From positions 146,589 to 210,588 of the forward strand of contig NZ_FWFP01000009.1 in NCBI RefSeq assembly GCF_900172215.1: a stretch of DNA of 64,000 nt. Reading direction: 5' to 3'. The translations under genes were made by a program, and so were the position numbers. Under the pieces are notes generated by a model. The model did not search any database. It was not told the DNA's origin and saw only the letters and a list, made by a program, of their open reading frames with translations. This DNA is from Ruegeria meonggei (lineage in GTDB: Bacteria > Pseudomonadota > Alphaproteobacteria > Rhodobacterales > Rhodobacteraceae). Positions 26,231 through 34,595 of the stretch are shown here, in pieces (the stretch's first letter is position 1; the number at the start of each line of letters is the position of its first letter).

Positions 26231-26259
26231 TGTTGATAATATGGTTTTTTGGATCAACA
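26231..26259. promoter_or_regulatory. inverted repeat between OYE and LysR genes
   Basis: TGTTGAT (26231-26237) and ATCAACA (26253-26259) form a perfect 7-base inverted repeat 15 bases apart in the shared promoter region, a candidate LysR site. Confidence 0.4.
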
Positions 26260-26279
26260 TTTGATAGTTTTTGGCACAA

Positions 26280-27188
26280 ATGACACAGAAAACCGAACTG
26301 GAAATATTGTTGGCTGTCGTTGACCACGGCAACTTTTCGGCTGCTGCCCGCGTGTTGGGATACACTCCATCGGCTGTCGGAAAGCGGGTGTATCAACTAG
26401 AGCAGAAGTTGCGGGTGCCGCTTCTTGTCCGCTCGACCCGGCGAATGACGTTGACCGAGGCGGGGCAGCGATATGTGGGGGAAGCAAGGGATATTCTTGC
26501 CCGTCTGACAGCCTTGGAAGAAGATATCGCCGATGACACCGGCAACCTGCGCGGCCCAATCCGCCTGACGAGTTCGGCGGCGCTTGGCCAGTTACATGTG
26601 GTCCCTTTGGTGATCGAATTCATGGAACTCAATCCGGAGGTCGAAATCGAATTGCTGCTGACAGACAAGATCGTCGACTTGGTAGGAGAGGGCTTCGATA
26701 TCGCGGTCCGCAGCGGCGTCTTGCCAGATTCATCCCTTGTTTTGCGAAAGCTGACGAACAATAGGCGGGTTCCCTGCGCCGCGCCAGCCTATCTCGAACA
26801 GCATGGTGTTCCTCAGCGGCCAGTGGACCTCACCACGCACAAATGTCTGCGCCTCGGTCAGGAAAAGCAGCTTTCGGATTGGGGATTCATACGAACAACG
26901 GGGGGCGTATCGAGGCTTGGGCCAGGATTCTCCTGCAACAGTCTCGACGCGCTTCACGCAGCGTGCCGCGCTGGGCGCGGCATAGCATGGCTACCGGAGT
27001 TTCTCATCTCTCATGACTTGAAAACAGGGCGATTGCACTCGGTTTTGCCCGATCACACGGAGCCGAGTGCAGGTGGTGGGATCTTCATTTTACGCCCGGA
27101 AATGCCTTACCTGCCGCGACGCGTTCGGGCCTTATCCGACTATCTCGCTGATCGTTTCACTGAAAAGGCCACCGGGAGTTTCGCTTGA
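26280..27188 (+). CDS. LysR family regulator
   Basis: A 302-residue LysR regulator with the helix-turn-helix VDHGNFSAAARVLGYTPSAV followed by KRVYQLEQKL, and a complete effector domain (GPIRLTSSAALGQLHVVPLV, GEGFDIAVRSG). It belongs to the group that often controls neighbouring oxidoreductases. ATG 26280 is chosen over the TTG at 26271. It is divergent from the OYE-like gene, with the inverted repeat in between. Confidence 0.88.
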   Translation: MTQKTELEILLAVVDHGNFSAAARVLGYTPSAVGKRVYQLEQKLRVPLLVRSTRRMTLTEAGQRYVGEARDILARLTALEEDIADDTGNLRGPIRLTSSAALGQLHVVPLVIEFMELNPEVEIELLLTDKIVDLVGEGFDIAVRSGVLPDSSLVLRKLTNNRRVPCAAPAYLEQHGVPQRPVDLTTHKCLRLGQEKQLSDWGFIRTTGGVSRLGPGFSCNSLDALHAACRAGRGIAWLPEFLISHDLKTGRLHSVLPDHTEPSAGGGIFILRPEMPYLPRRVRALSDYLADRFTEKATGSFA

Positions 27189-27404
27189 CACCTAGGAATG
27201 ATCTGCGGGCCGCGCAAAAGCCCAATTGCGTGGATTGCAAACCACTCCGGAGGCTTTGATCGTGTCGTTTATGCAGAGGCAATACCGGCCAGAAGACAGT
27301 TAGTCGCTTCTTTGGCATGACCGTCGGATTCATCCTTCTTTGGTCGTCTGTTGCCCAGCAAAGCACCGTTTCGAAATACCAGCAGCCTTACCGTTGCCCA
27401 GAGC

Positions 27405-27923
27405 CTAAGCCAGATCTTTGAACATATAGGTTGTGGGCTCCAACCGGTTTTCGAACGGGTTGCGGCAATAGTTTGGAATCTCTCCGGCGATCTGAAACCC
27501 AAGGCTTTGATACAAATTCTGCGATGGGTCGGAGCTGCGGGTGTCCAGCAACAGCAGCGTTCGCCCCAGCTGCGCCGCGCGTGTTTCCAACGCGTTCATC
27601 AATGCGCGTCCCAGACCTTTGCGCCTGGCATCGGGGTGAACCAACAGCTTGGCCACGTCCGCCCGGTGGGGCTGATTTGGCATGACAGCGGGTATCAGTT
27701 GCACCGTGCCCACAACCCGCTGCGCATCACGGGCAACGAACAAATCCACCGCGCCAGAGCTCAAATCCGGCCGAATGCGATCCGCCCAGTATTGCCGGGC
27801 CTGTTCCGGTGAAAACGGCAGGATAAACCCAATGCTGGCCCCGGCATGCACGCATCTGTGCAGAATGTCGGTCAGATCCTCCAGCGCCGCGCCAAATTCG
27901 ACCCCTGTCAGGCGCGCAATCAT
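27405..27923 (-). CDS. GNAT family N-acetyltransferase
   Basis: A 172-residue acetyltransferase. The acetyl-CoA-binding motif is clear: VAKLLVHPDARRKGLGRALM (motif A with R/K-x-x-G-x-G) and the later LGRTLLLLDTRSSD and LYQSLGFQIAGEIPNYC strands. Substrate unknown. Its ATG overlaps the stop of the XRE-cupin gene upstream by four bases, so the two are translated together. Confidence 0.87.
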   Translation of the reverse strand: MIARLTGVEFGAALEDLTDILHRCVHAGASIGFILPFSPEQARQYWADRIRPDLSSGAVDLFVARDAQRVVGTVQLIPAVMPNQPHRADVAKLLVHPDARRKGLGRALMNALETRAAQLGRTLLLLDTRSSDPSQNLYQSLGFQIAGEIPNYCRNPFENRLEPTTYMFKDLA

Positions 27924-28474
27924 ATCAGCACCAGCAGGTACCGTGCACCGCGGGTGGGCGGGGTTTCAAACCGGGTTGGGCCAGACAAGTGATAGCGCAG
28001 GCAATCGCCACCACTCAGGTCATGGGCAACGTCATCCACGGTCAGGGTCAAAGCACCGTCCAGCAGGATCAGATGATGTTCCTGCCCCGGCTTCGGCGGC
28101 GTCTCGTAAGAGATCACGGTGCCCGGTGGCAGATGCCCTTCCATCACCTCGCCGCTTAACCCCGTTGCCGGGGGTGAGACGGACCGACGCGTAAATCCGG
28201 TTTCGGGATCGCTCCATTCCGGTTGCCGTTCAAACGGGACACGAGGGTCAAAGCTGTCTTCGACCATCATCAAAAGGCGTGACATCGGCAAGCCGTACGC
28301 AGCGCATAATCGCCCCAGCGTTTCTGCGGTTGGGCTGACATCACCCTTCTCCATTCTGGACAGGGTGGCGCGGCTAATGCTGCTGTGTTCGGCCAGTTGG
28401 TCCAGGGACCACCCGCGACCTTGCCGCAGCTCGCTCAGCCGGTTGGCGAGTCGGTTTGCGAGATCATCTAACAC
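27920..28474 (-). CDS. XRE-cupin transcriptional regulator
   Basis: A 184-residue regulator. The N-terminal XRE helix-turn-helix (RLSELRQGRGWSLDQLAEHS, then SISRATLSRMEKGDVSP) is followed by a C-terminal cupin from about residue 95 (GHLPPGTVISYETPPKPGQE, ALTLTVDD). XRE-cupin proteins sense small molecules such as polyamines or amino acids. The start is a GTG at 28474 with no clear ribosome binding site. It heads a two-gene unit with the GNAT enzyme, whose substrate it may sense. Confidence 0.87.
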   Translation of the reverse strand: MLDDLANRLANRLSELRQGRGWSLDQLAEHSSISRATLSRMEKGDVSPTAETLGRLCAAYGLPMSRLLMMVEDSFDPRVPFERQPEWSDPETGFTRRSVSPPATGLSGEVMEGHLPPGTVISYETPPKPGQEHHLILLDGALTLTVDDVAHDLSGGDCLRYHLSGPTRFETPPTRGARYLLVLI

Positions 28475-28544
28475 AGTTCAAATATGGAAAAAGGTTTCAT
28501 ATACGGAAATATCGCTTAAAAATAAATGATACACAAGAAGAAAA

Positions 28545-28564
28545 GGCGCAGAATGCTCTGCGCC
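28545..28564 (-). terminator. Rho-independent terminator after the iron-binding protein gene
   Basis: GGCGCAGA (28545-28552) and TCTGCGCC (28557-28564) make a perfect 8-base stem with an ATGC loop; on the minus strand it is followed by TTTTCTTCTT. Confidence 0.85.
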
Positions 28565-28594
28565 CTTTCAACTACTCAATTGATCTTGGGTGGA

Positions 28595-29614
28595 TTACTT
28601 CCAGCCAACCTCGTTAAAAGTTTTCTGCGCCGCAGGGATGTTTTTGGCCACATCTGACAGGTCTACGTCATCTGCCTTGAACTCTCCCAGAGCTTTGACG
28701 GAGTCCGCGAGGGCGACGTTTTCAACCGCCGGAAACTCGTCATTGCCACCCGAAAAATACTGCTGTGCCGAGTCGCTAGCCAGGTATTCGAGAAACAGGA
28801 TCGCGTTGTCCTTGTTCGGAGCGTTGGCCGCGACACCGGCGCCGGACAGGTTCATGTGGGCACCATAGCTGTCCTGATTGGGAAAGACCCAGCCGATCGC
28901 GTCGATATCTGCAGACACACCTTTGACGTCTTTACGGATGGCGCGGGCGTAGTAATAGGTGTTCGATACGGCAATGTCGCACTCGCCCGACACGATGCCG
29001 CGCAGCTGGTCGGTGTCACCGCCCTGTGGGTCACGGGCCATATTCGCCACGACGCCCTCGGCCCATGCTTTGGCCGCCTCTGGTCCTTCATGGGTGATTA
29101 TCGAGGCCAGCAAAGTCTGGTTGTACGTGTTGCTGGACGACCGGATGCAAACCAGCCCCTCGTATTCAGGCTTGGCCAGATCGGCATAAGTGGCCGGAGG
29201 GTTGGCTACGTTTTCCTTGTCGAAAAAGATGATGCGCCCGCGCTGGGAAAACCCGAACCATTGGTTGTCGCTGTCCTGCAGGTTGGCGGGAATGCGGTCT
29301 TCCAGAACGGCGCTGTCAACGGTTTGCAGAATGCCCGCGTTTTTGGCCCGCTCCAAACGAGAGGTGTCGACGGTCAGAAGAATGTCAGCTGGTGAGTTCG
29401 CGCCCTCGGCCTCCATCCGGGCAATCAGCTCGTCGGCTTTGCCTTCGATACGGTTGATGGTGATCCCTGTGGCCTCTTCGAAATCAGAGTACAGGCGCTC
29501 GTCGGTGTCGTAGTGGCGCGACGAATACAGGTTCAGCTCGCCTTCGGCAGCGGCGGAAGTTGCGATCAGGGCCGTCAAGGCGGCAGCAACGCAGGTAGAG
29601 GATTTCAGCATCAT
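28595..29614 (-). CDS. Fe(3+) ABC transporter substrate-binding protein (FbpA/FutA type)
   Basis: A periplasmic binding protein of about 339 residues. A signal peptide (CVAAALTALIATSAAAE) precedes GELNLYSSRHYDTDERLYSD, the classic start of ferric-binding FbpA/FutA proteins, and the iron-ligand tyrosines are in SNTYYYARAI. No permease or ATPase gene follows within the window, so it must work with partners elsewhere. The start is one of three nearby ATGs; 29614 is chosen because GGAAC lies just upstream. The promoter has two matching dyads, which suggests iron-dependent control. Confidence 0.85.
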   Translation of the reverse strand: MMLKSSTCVAAALTALIATSAAAEGELNLYSSRHYDTDERLYSDFEEATGITINRIEGKADELIARMEAEGANSPADILLTVDTSRLERAKNAGILQTVDSAVLEDRIPANLQDSDNQWFGFSQRGRIIFFDKENVANPPATYADLAKPEYEGLVCIRSSSNTYNQTLLASIITHEGPEAAKAWAEGVVANMARDPQGGDTDQLRGIVSGECDIAVSNTYYYARAIRKDVKGVSADIDAIGWVFPNQDSYGAHMNLSGAGVAANAPNKDNAILFLEYLASDSAQQYFSGGNDEFPAVENVALADSVKALGEFKADDVDLSDVAKNIPAAQKTFNEVGWK

Positions 29615-29650
29615 ATGTTCCAACATTGAAAATCGTGGTCGGCTTAACCC

Positions 29651-29711
29651 GACTGATTTGGTCAATTAAACAATTCTGGGAGGGATGCAAGTAAAACTGA
29701 CAAATTTAGTC
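29651..29711 (-). promoter_or_regulatory. paired GAC-N7-GTC dyads upstream of the iron-binding protein gene
   Basis: GACTGATTTGGTC (29651-29663) and GACAAATTTAGTC (29699-29711) share the form GAC-N7-GTC with an A/T-rich centre, 48 bases apart. They lie just upstream of the start, where an iron-responsive regulator would bind. Confidence 0.5.
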
Positions 29712-29797
29712 GGTTAAGTGGTCACTGGTGTGACACCATACGCGAAACGACTGACATGGCAAGGCTAGGGACTGAAGCGAATGTCGGCTTTGCGGAG

Positions 29798-31020
29798 TGG
29801 TTTCAACTGATCACCGCAACACTTTCAGCAAATTTTTCAGCTGGTGTTTGGTATTGCAAGGTCTTCCGCGGCCGTTCGTTGAGCTGTCTGGCGATGGCAC
29901 TGAGTTTTGCCTGAGAGTGCACCGATAAATCGGTTCCACGCGGTAGATATTGGCGAAGAAGGCGGTTGGTATTTTCATTGGAACCGCGTTGCCAGGGTGA
30001 ATGTGGATCGCAGAAATAGACCTCAGCATCAGTTGCCATGGTCAATCGTGGATGGTCCGCGAGTTCCTTTCCACGATCCCAAGTCAGGGATTTATAGAGC
30101 TCCTTCGGCAGGCGCTTTGAGTGTTTGATCAGCCCCGAGATTACGCTCCCGGTGTCCTTATTGGCGACCTTGATCAACATGACATAGCGAGATTGACGTT
30201 CAACCAGAGTGGCGACATAGCTGTTTTTGGAGCCACCGATCAGGTCGCCTTCCCAATGCCCAGGAACGGCGCGATCCTCAACGCAGGTAAGTCGTTCGCT
30301 GATCGAGACGGTATCTTTGACCTGTCCCAGACCCTTGCGCTTGAGGCTGGCATGCCGTGATCGACGCACCGTGCGCCTGGCGCGCAGATGATCCAGCAAC
30401 TCTTTCTTCAGCACCCCGCGCGCCTGGATGTACAGGCTTCGATAAATCGTCTCATGCGACACCTGTTTTTGCGCCTCTCCCGGAAAGTTGCGTTTGAGCC
30501 AGCCCGCAATCTGTTCGGGCGACCATTTGCGGCGCAGCTTTGCGGATACTGCGCGGGCCAACACCGGGTGGCAAGCAAGCTTGCATGCTTTGGGTCGCAG
30601 AGCGCGATCCCAGGCCGCCTGTTCCGAAGCTGCCGCCCGATAGGCAACGTGGCCGCCATTGCGCCGGACCTCACGGCTGATCGTCGAAGGCGCGCGGCCC
30701 AATTGAAACGCAATGGACCGCAAAGACCTGCCTGTACTGAGCCCACGCGATATCTCTTCTCGTTCGCCAAGGACCAGAGCCCGTTTGTTCCGCGTCAAAT
30801 CCGGCGGACGGATGCCGCCAGTCGGGGAGATGACGGAAAACACAGACGAGGACTGTCGATCAAACACTCGACCGATAGAACTCATCGACTCCCCGCGCTG
30901 CCAACGATCCCAAATCTCAGCACGCTGCGCGGCGTCATAGTAAATGCGACGACGGTACTTCATGGCAAACACTCCATCTTTGCTCAAAGATTAAAGTGCT
31001 GCGTCCACCTGTTGAGAGCA
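29798..31020 (-). mobile_element. IS30-family insertion sequence, apparently intact
   Basis: About 1.2 kb bounded by imperfect 28-base inverted repeats. The left reads TGGTTTCAACTGATCACCGC and on to ACTTT at 29825; the right (29993-equivalent on the other side, 30993-31020) reads TGCTCTCAACAGGTGGACGC on the minus strand. The exact ends may lie slightly further out, because a decayed second copy near 52.3 kb keeps similarity beyond the left repeat. I could not identify a target duplication. Confidence 0.75.
29803..30963 (-). CDS. IS30-family transposase
   Basis: A 386-residue DDE transposase. The N-terminal helix-turn-helix region (RQSSSVFSVI and SIAFQLGRAPSTISREVRRN) is of the IS30 type, and the catalytic residues are visible in GHWEGDLIGG, LTWDRGKE and GSNENTNRLLRQYLP. 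The C terminus ends in NERPRKTLQYQTPAEKF, standard for the family. I begin at the ATG near 30963 (MKYRRRIYY) rather than the upstream codon at 30987. The frame is unbroken, so it may be active. Confidence 0.88.
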   Translation of the reverse strand: MKYRRRIYYDAAQRAEIWDRWQRGESMSSIGRVFDRQSSSVFSVISPTGGIRPPDLTRNKRALVLGEREEISRGLSTGRSLRSIAFQLGRAPSTISREVRRNGGHVAYRAAASEQAAWDRALRPKACKLACHPVLARAVSAKLRRKWSPEQIAGWLKRNFPGEAQKQVSHETIYRSLYIQARGVLKKELLDHLRARRTVRRSRHASLKRKGLGQVKDTVSISERLTCVEDRAVPGHWEGDLIGGSKNSYVATLVERQSRYVMLIKVANKDTGSVISGLIKHSKRLPKELYKSLTWDRGKELADHPRLTMATDAEVYFCDPHSPWQRGSNENTNRLLRQYLPRGTDLSVHSQAKLSAIARQLNERPRKTLQYQTPAEKFAESVAVIS

Positions 31021-31108
31021 CCGGACGAAGAGTATTTTTGATAGACCTCAAAACCTGCGCTCGCAACGTGCCACATTGCGGGCGGTGATTGGCCTGTTCT
31101 AAGGAGCG

Positions 31109-32743
31109 TCAAGCCGCTGACGACCGACACAGACAACTCGCGCGGATCGGAATGTCCGCACGTGCCGCGGCTTGATCAAGAAGCAGTTTGACATGTGGGA
31201 GTTCAACGGTCTCGCCTCTGCGTTGGAGACATTCGTGAAGGCCATGTAGACCCCACACATTGCGGGGATTCTGGCTTGGCCGCGGGAGCTTGCCATCGAG
31301 TCCCAGGTCGGCGCGGTATACTGCTTCAGCCTCGTTATGTTCGCCAGCCTCAATCAGCAACGCACCCAGCGCATGGCGCGTTGGTTGAGGCCAAGACCAT
31401 GGTTCTTCATATTCTAATCCATCGTCCAATTTGACTGCCTTGCGAAGGTGATCGAGACCGGATTTCAGATTGCCGGCTTTGAACTTAACTTCACCTTTCA
31501 TCATCTCTTCTGCTATGGCGAGAACATCGCGTGCCTTATTGTTAAATAGCATTCGACTATCCGGCACTTCGGCATAGGCGGCAGTGAAATTACCCATTTC
31601 GGACTGCGCCTCTTCGTGACGCCCGAGATTGGCGAGAGCAATAGCCTTGGCATAGTAGATGAGTGCGTTGGTGGTTACGTAGAGCTCCTTATCCTCTGGT
31701 TGTGGAAGTTCGAGAATCTCAGCCCACATTCCGAACCGGATATAGACATGAGGTGCCGCCGCCACGAAGGTCTCGAATATGTCAGGGTAAGAGCGCACCA
31801 CCTCGTCTGGCACTTCATCGCGCAGGCGGGTAACCGATTCCACGGCAGCAGCCTTTTGACCAAGGAACATCGCGCCGTAAAAAGCAAAGTGCAGATTGTG
31901 AATGCGGTAAAGAGCGTAGAAATTCGCCGCCCCAGCATATTCCTTGAACGCCTCATCCACCTTGGCCGCAGCGAGGTTGCGGTAAAGCACGTTCTGATAC
32001 TCACCGCAGAGAACGTCGATATGTGTGGCCATATGAACTAGGTGACCAGCATCGGGCACAAGATCTGTAAGCTTGTCGCCATGACGTAACGCCTTTTCTG
32101 GGTGCGGCGACATTTCCATCAGGTGTATATACATATGCAACAAACCCGGATGATCCCACGCACCTGGGAGTTGGTCAAAGGCTCGTTCGAGAACTGACAT
32201 GGCCTCGAGGGTCGAAGCTTCGGGGTTTGGAATTCCGTTGCTAAAATCCCAGAGCTGCCATGGCGTCCGGTTCATCATCGCTTCTGCGTAGATGCATGCA
32301 ATGTCCAGATCGTCCTTGTTGGCCTCGTAGACGGGTTTCATCACCTCCGCAAACCCATCGTTGAAGGGTTGATAATCCTCGATTGCTGGATCTGTAGGAT
32401 AGCGCGAAGCCAATGCCTCAATTAATGAACGCTCCGTTGGCTTGGCGTTTTCAATTGCGAGCCCGGCTTTGAGTGCTGCGTGAGCCTTTGCCAGCGCAGG
32501 CGCCTTCTCATCGGGAGTGAATACCTCCCAAGGTTTATTGTAATTCGGACCAATGGCGTAGGCTATACCCCAATAGGCCAGCGCGCAGTTGGGATCGGCT
32601 TCGACAGCCTTCTCAAAGCAGACGATTGCCTCATCGTGATTGTAAGCGAACACCCAAACAAGGCCTCGATCAAACCATGTCTGTGCTGCAGGCACAGTAC
32701 TTACAGGGCGGCTGTAACATCCCAAATCAAAGTAACCGGTCAC
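31109..32743 (-). CDS. TPR-repeat protein
   Basis: A protein of about 544 residues without signal peptide or membrane segment, made of helical pairs typical of tetratricopeptide repeats (AIVCFEKAVEADPNCALAYW, SGLDHLRKAVKLDDGLEYEE, EAEAVYRADLGLDGKLP). The conserved HMATHIDVLCGEY segment is a hallmark of this uncharacterised family. The GTG at 32743 is chosen because AGAGGGGG lies six bases upstream and the resulting N terminus (TGYFDLGCYSRPVST) fits the family; the codon at 32779 is less likely. Function unknown; a scaffold role is the usual guess. Confidence 0.75.
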   Translation of the reverse strand: MTGYFDLGCYSRPVSTVPAAQTWFDRGLVWVFAYNHDEAIVCFEKAVEADPNCALAYWGIAYAIGPNYNKPWEVFTPDEKAPALAKAHAALKAGLAIENAKPTERSLIEALASRYPTDPAIEDYQPFNDGFAEVMKPVYEANKDDLDIACIYAEAMMNRTPWQLWDFSNGIPNPEASTLEAMSVLERAFDQLPGAWDHPGLLHMYIHLMEMSPHPEKALRHGDKLTDLVPDAGHLVHMATHIDVLCGEYQNVLYRNLAAAKVDEAFKEYAGAANFYALYRIHNLHFAFYGAMFLGQKAAAVESVTRLRDEVPDEVVRSYPDIFETFVAAAPHVYIRFGMWAEILELPQPEDKELYVTTNALIYYAKAIALANLGRHEEAQSEMGNFTAAYAEVPDSRMLFNNKARDVLAIAEEMMKGEVKFKAGNLKSGLDHLRKAVKLDDGLEYEEPWSWPQPTRHALGALLIEAGEHNEAEAVYRADLGLDGKLPRPSQNPRNVWGLHGLHECLQRRGETVELPHVKLLLDQAAARADIPIRASCLCRSSAA

Positions 32744-33284
32744 AAGAAATACCCCCTCTTGAAAAGCGCACCCTAACACGATTCGCCGAACATTGATCGA
32801 ATGCTCTAAATTTGAAACTGAAGTGCCGCCAAAAGTCGGCCTTGTCCCGTTTTGTGTGAATTTACTGGCATTTCGTTATTTCAGTCGCGGTGAATGTATC
32901 TTTTGACGGGCCGTGCCGCAGCGCTCCGAACTCGTAATCAAGCTCGGCTTTGGGCCGCGCCTGACTCCGAATTAACCGTGTTCCAAGCAATGACGCGCCA
33001 TAGGCCGCGTCGGCGTTGAACCTATGTCCGCGATCTTCGTTTTTGTGATTATGTGCATGGCTTCAGTCTTTTTCTTTGAGCCAATGAAGTTAGTGCTGCG
33101 CCAGGCATTCGATGCCGCCGTTCTGTTCATTTTGGTTACAACTCTGATTGCGCTTCATTGGCAGAAGCTGGATCATGCCGCCATTTCAGCGGTGCAACCG
33201 GCACAGAAGCTGAAGGCGTCGGAACAGGTGTGGCGGTACGAAGCTGCAGCGCTGGCATTTTGGCGCGATTTCATGAGAATATCA
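32744..33284. other. gap with an unassigned hydrophobic reading frame
   Basis: The plus-strand frame at 33024-33344 encodes two hydrophobic segments (FVFVIMCMASVFFFEP, AAVLFILVTTLIALHW), but its end runs into IS6-derived DNA, so it may be a membrane-protein gene cut by that insertion. I do not recognise it. Confidence 0.35.
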
Positions 33285-33450
33285 AAAACGCCTCCGTGGT
33301 GCCGATCGCACGCCACAGCCCGCGTTTCTTACCGCGGATCATGATTACGACTTCGTCCATGTGCCACTTGTCGTTCGTTTGAGGTCGATCCCGCCGGGTG
33401 CAATCTGCAAAATGCCGAGCAATACGATGGACCCACAGCCGCATCGTTTT
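33285..33450 (-). mobile_element. IS6-family transposase fragment
   Basis: The minus strand encodes TNDKWHMDEVVIMIRGKKRG and LWRAIG, the region around the first catalytic Asp of IS6/IS240-type transposases. Only about 55 residues remain. Confidence 0.65.
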
Positions 33451-33689
33451 TGAGTGACAATCACGCGTCGCGCAGCCAAAAAGTCTCCAACATCAGCCGT
33501 ACTCAGCGCGAAACGGGGGTGCGCCGAGACGAGCCAGGCAATGATCTCACATGGAAACCGGAATCCCTACAGGCGCGGCATGTTGGTCGGAGTGTTCATG
33601 GCCCGCAGATAGCCCGGTCAAGTCCGGCGAACAATTTGGCAATAACCGCTGGACAGGTGCGTCAATACGAAGGCTAAACCCAACCTTTC

Positions 33690-33787
33690 CGGAAATTTGC
33701 AACATAACCCACATCGACTGCCTGCTCGCCAGCTTTCTGTTCCTTGATCGATTGGGTGATTTGTTCGTTAGTGAATCTCGTCTTCAT
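33690..33787 (-). mobile_element. IS3-family OrfA N-terminal fragment
   Basis: From an ATG at 33787 on the minus strand the sequence reads MKTRFTNEQITQSIKEQKAG then EQAVD, the start of IS3-type OrfA helix-turn-helix proteins. Homology stops after about 25 residues. Confidence 0.6.
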
Positions 33788-33874
33788 TTGCCCGTCCTTT
33801 GGTAGGGTGGGCTCTACAAAAGATGGAGGAGACACAGGAACTCAGGTCAGCTGGAATACAGGTATACTGCGCTT

Positions 33875-34495
33875 TCAACCCTGTCGCGGAAGCAAGGAGG
33901 TGAGAATGAAGTCCTTTACACTCCCCATAAGCTTGCGCATCGGCACTTCTGATAGCACGCTACGATAAGCGCTGCCTTCCAGAACCTCGATTATTATCTG
34001 TGACGCTTGTTCCGGGTCGGGGACTGCACGAAAATCTTTGTCATCAATTCCCCTTTTCACAACAGCGGTAAGCGCGTCGGTCAACTCGGCGCGGTTTTCG
34101 ACAAATAGTTGCGCAATGTCTGGTTGACGGATTGCTTCACTGGAGATTTCCAGAGTGAGAATGACATTTTCCGGCGCGGCCAAGTACTTTGAGTAAGCGC
34201 GAATGAACTTATCCAACACTTTTGGAGTGGGCGACCGCATAGCTAGAATCTTTAGAAAAGGGTCCATTTCCTTTCGTTCCAACATCGCAATTTCGACCAG
34301 CACATCGTGCTTGCCGGGAAAATGGTTGTAGAGATTTCCAAGGCTAACCTGCGCCCGGTTTGCAATGTCCCGCACGCCGGTCTGGTGATAGCCGCGCTCA
34401 AGAAAGCACATTACGGCCGCCTCAAGTATCTGATTCCGGCGCTGTGCCGAAGCTTTGTCCCGCTTGGACGCAGGTTTCTTTTCAGTTTCAGTCAT
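33875..34495 (-). CDS. TetR/AcrR family regulator of the RND operon
   Basis: A 206-residue TetR repressor. The helix-turn-helix is clear (MCFLERGYHQTGVRDIANRA then VSLGNLYNHFPGKHDVLV), followed by a helical ligand domain. ATG 34495 is used; the in-frame GTG at 34507 is possible. It is divergent from the RND efflux operon, and a perfect palindrome lies between them, so it almost certainly represses the operon and itself. Confidence 0.88.
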   Translation of the reverse strand: MTETEKKPASKRDKASAQRRNQILEAAVMCFLERGYHQTGVRDIANRAQVSLGNLYNHFPGKHDVLVEIAMLERKEMDPFLKILAMRSPTPKVLDKFIRAYSKYLAAPENVILTLEISSEAIRQPDIAQLFVENRAELTDALTAVVKRGIDDKDFRAVPDPEQASQIIIEVLEGSAYRSVLSEVPMRKLMGSVKDFILTSLLPRQG

Positions 34496-34515
34496 TTTCA
34501 GTTTCACTATTGAAC

Positions 34516-34527
34516 GAACGATCGTTC
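34516..34527. promoter_or_regulatory. palindromic TetR operator
   Basis: GAACGATCGTTC is a perfect 12-base palindrome between the divergent TetR gene and the RND operon; a further GAAC half-copy lies four bases to its left. Confidence 0.65.
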
Positions 34528-34595
34528 ATAGTATATGACAATCAATCAACCGCCACAAGGCGTGTGTTAATAGATACTGAGAGGATGGTTGCGGA

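Noticed and set aside
28595..29614. Complete ABC iron importer
   Set aside because: Only the binding protein is present; no permease or ATPase gene is adjacent.
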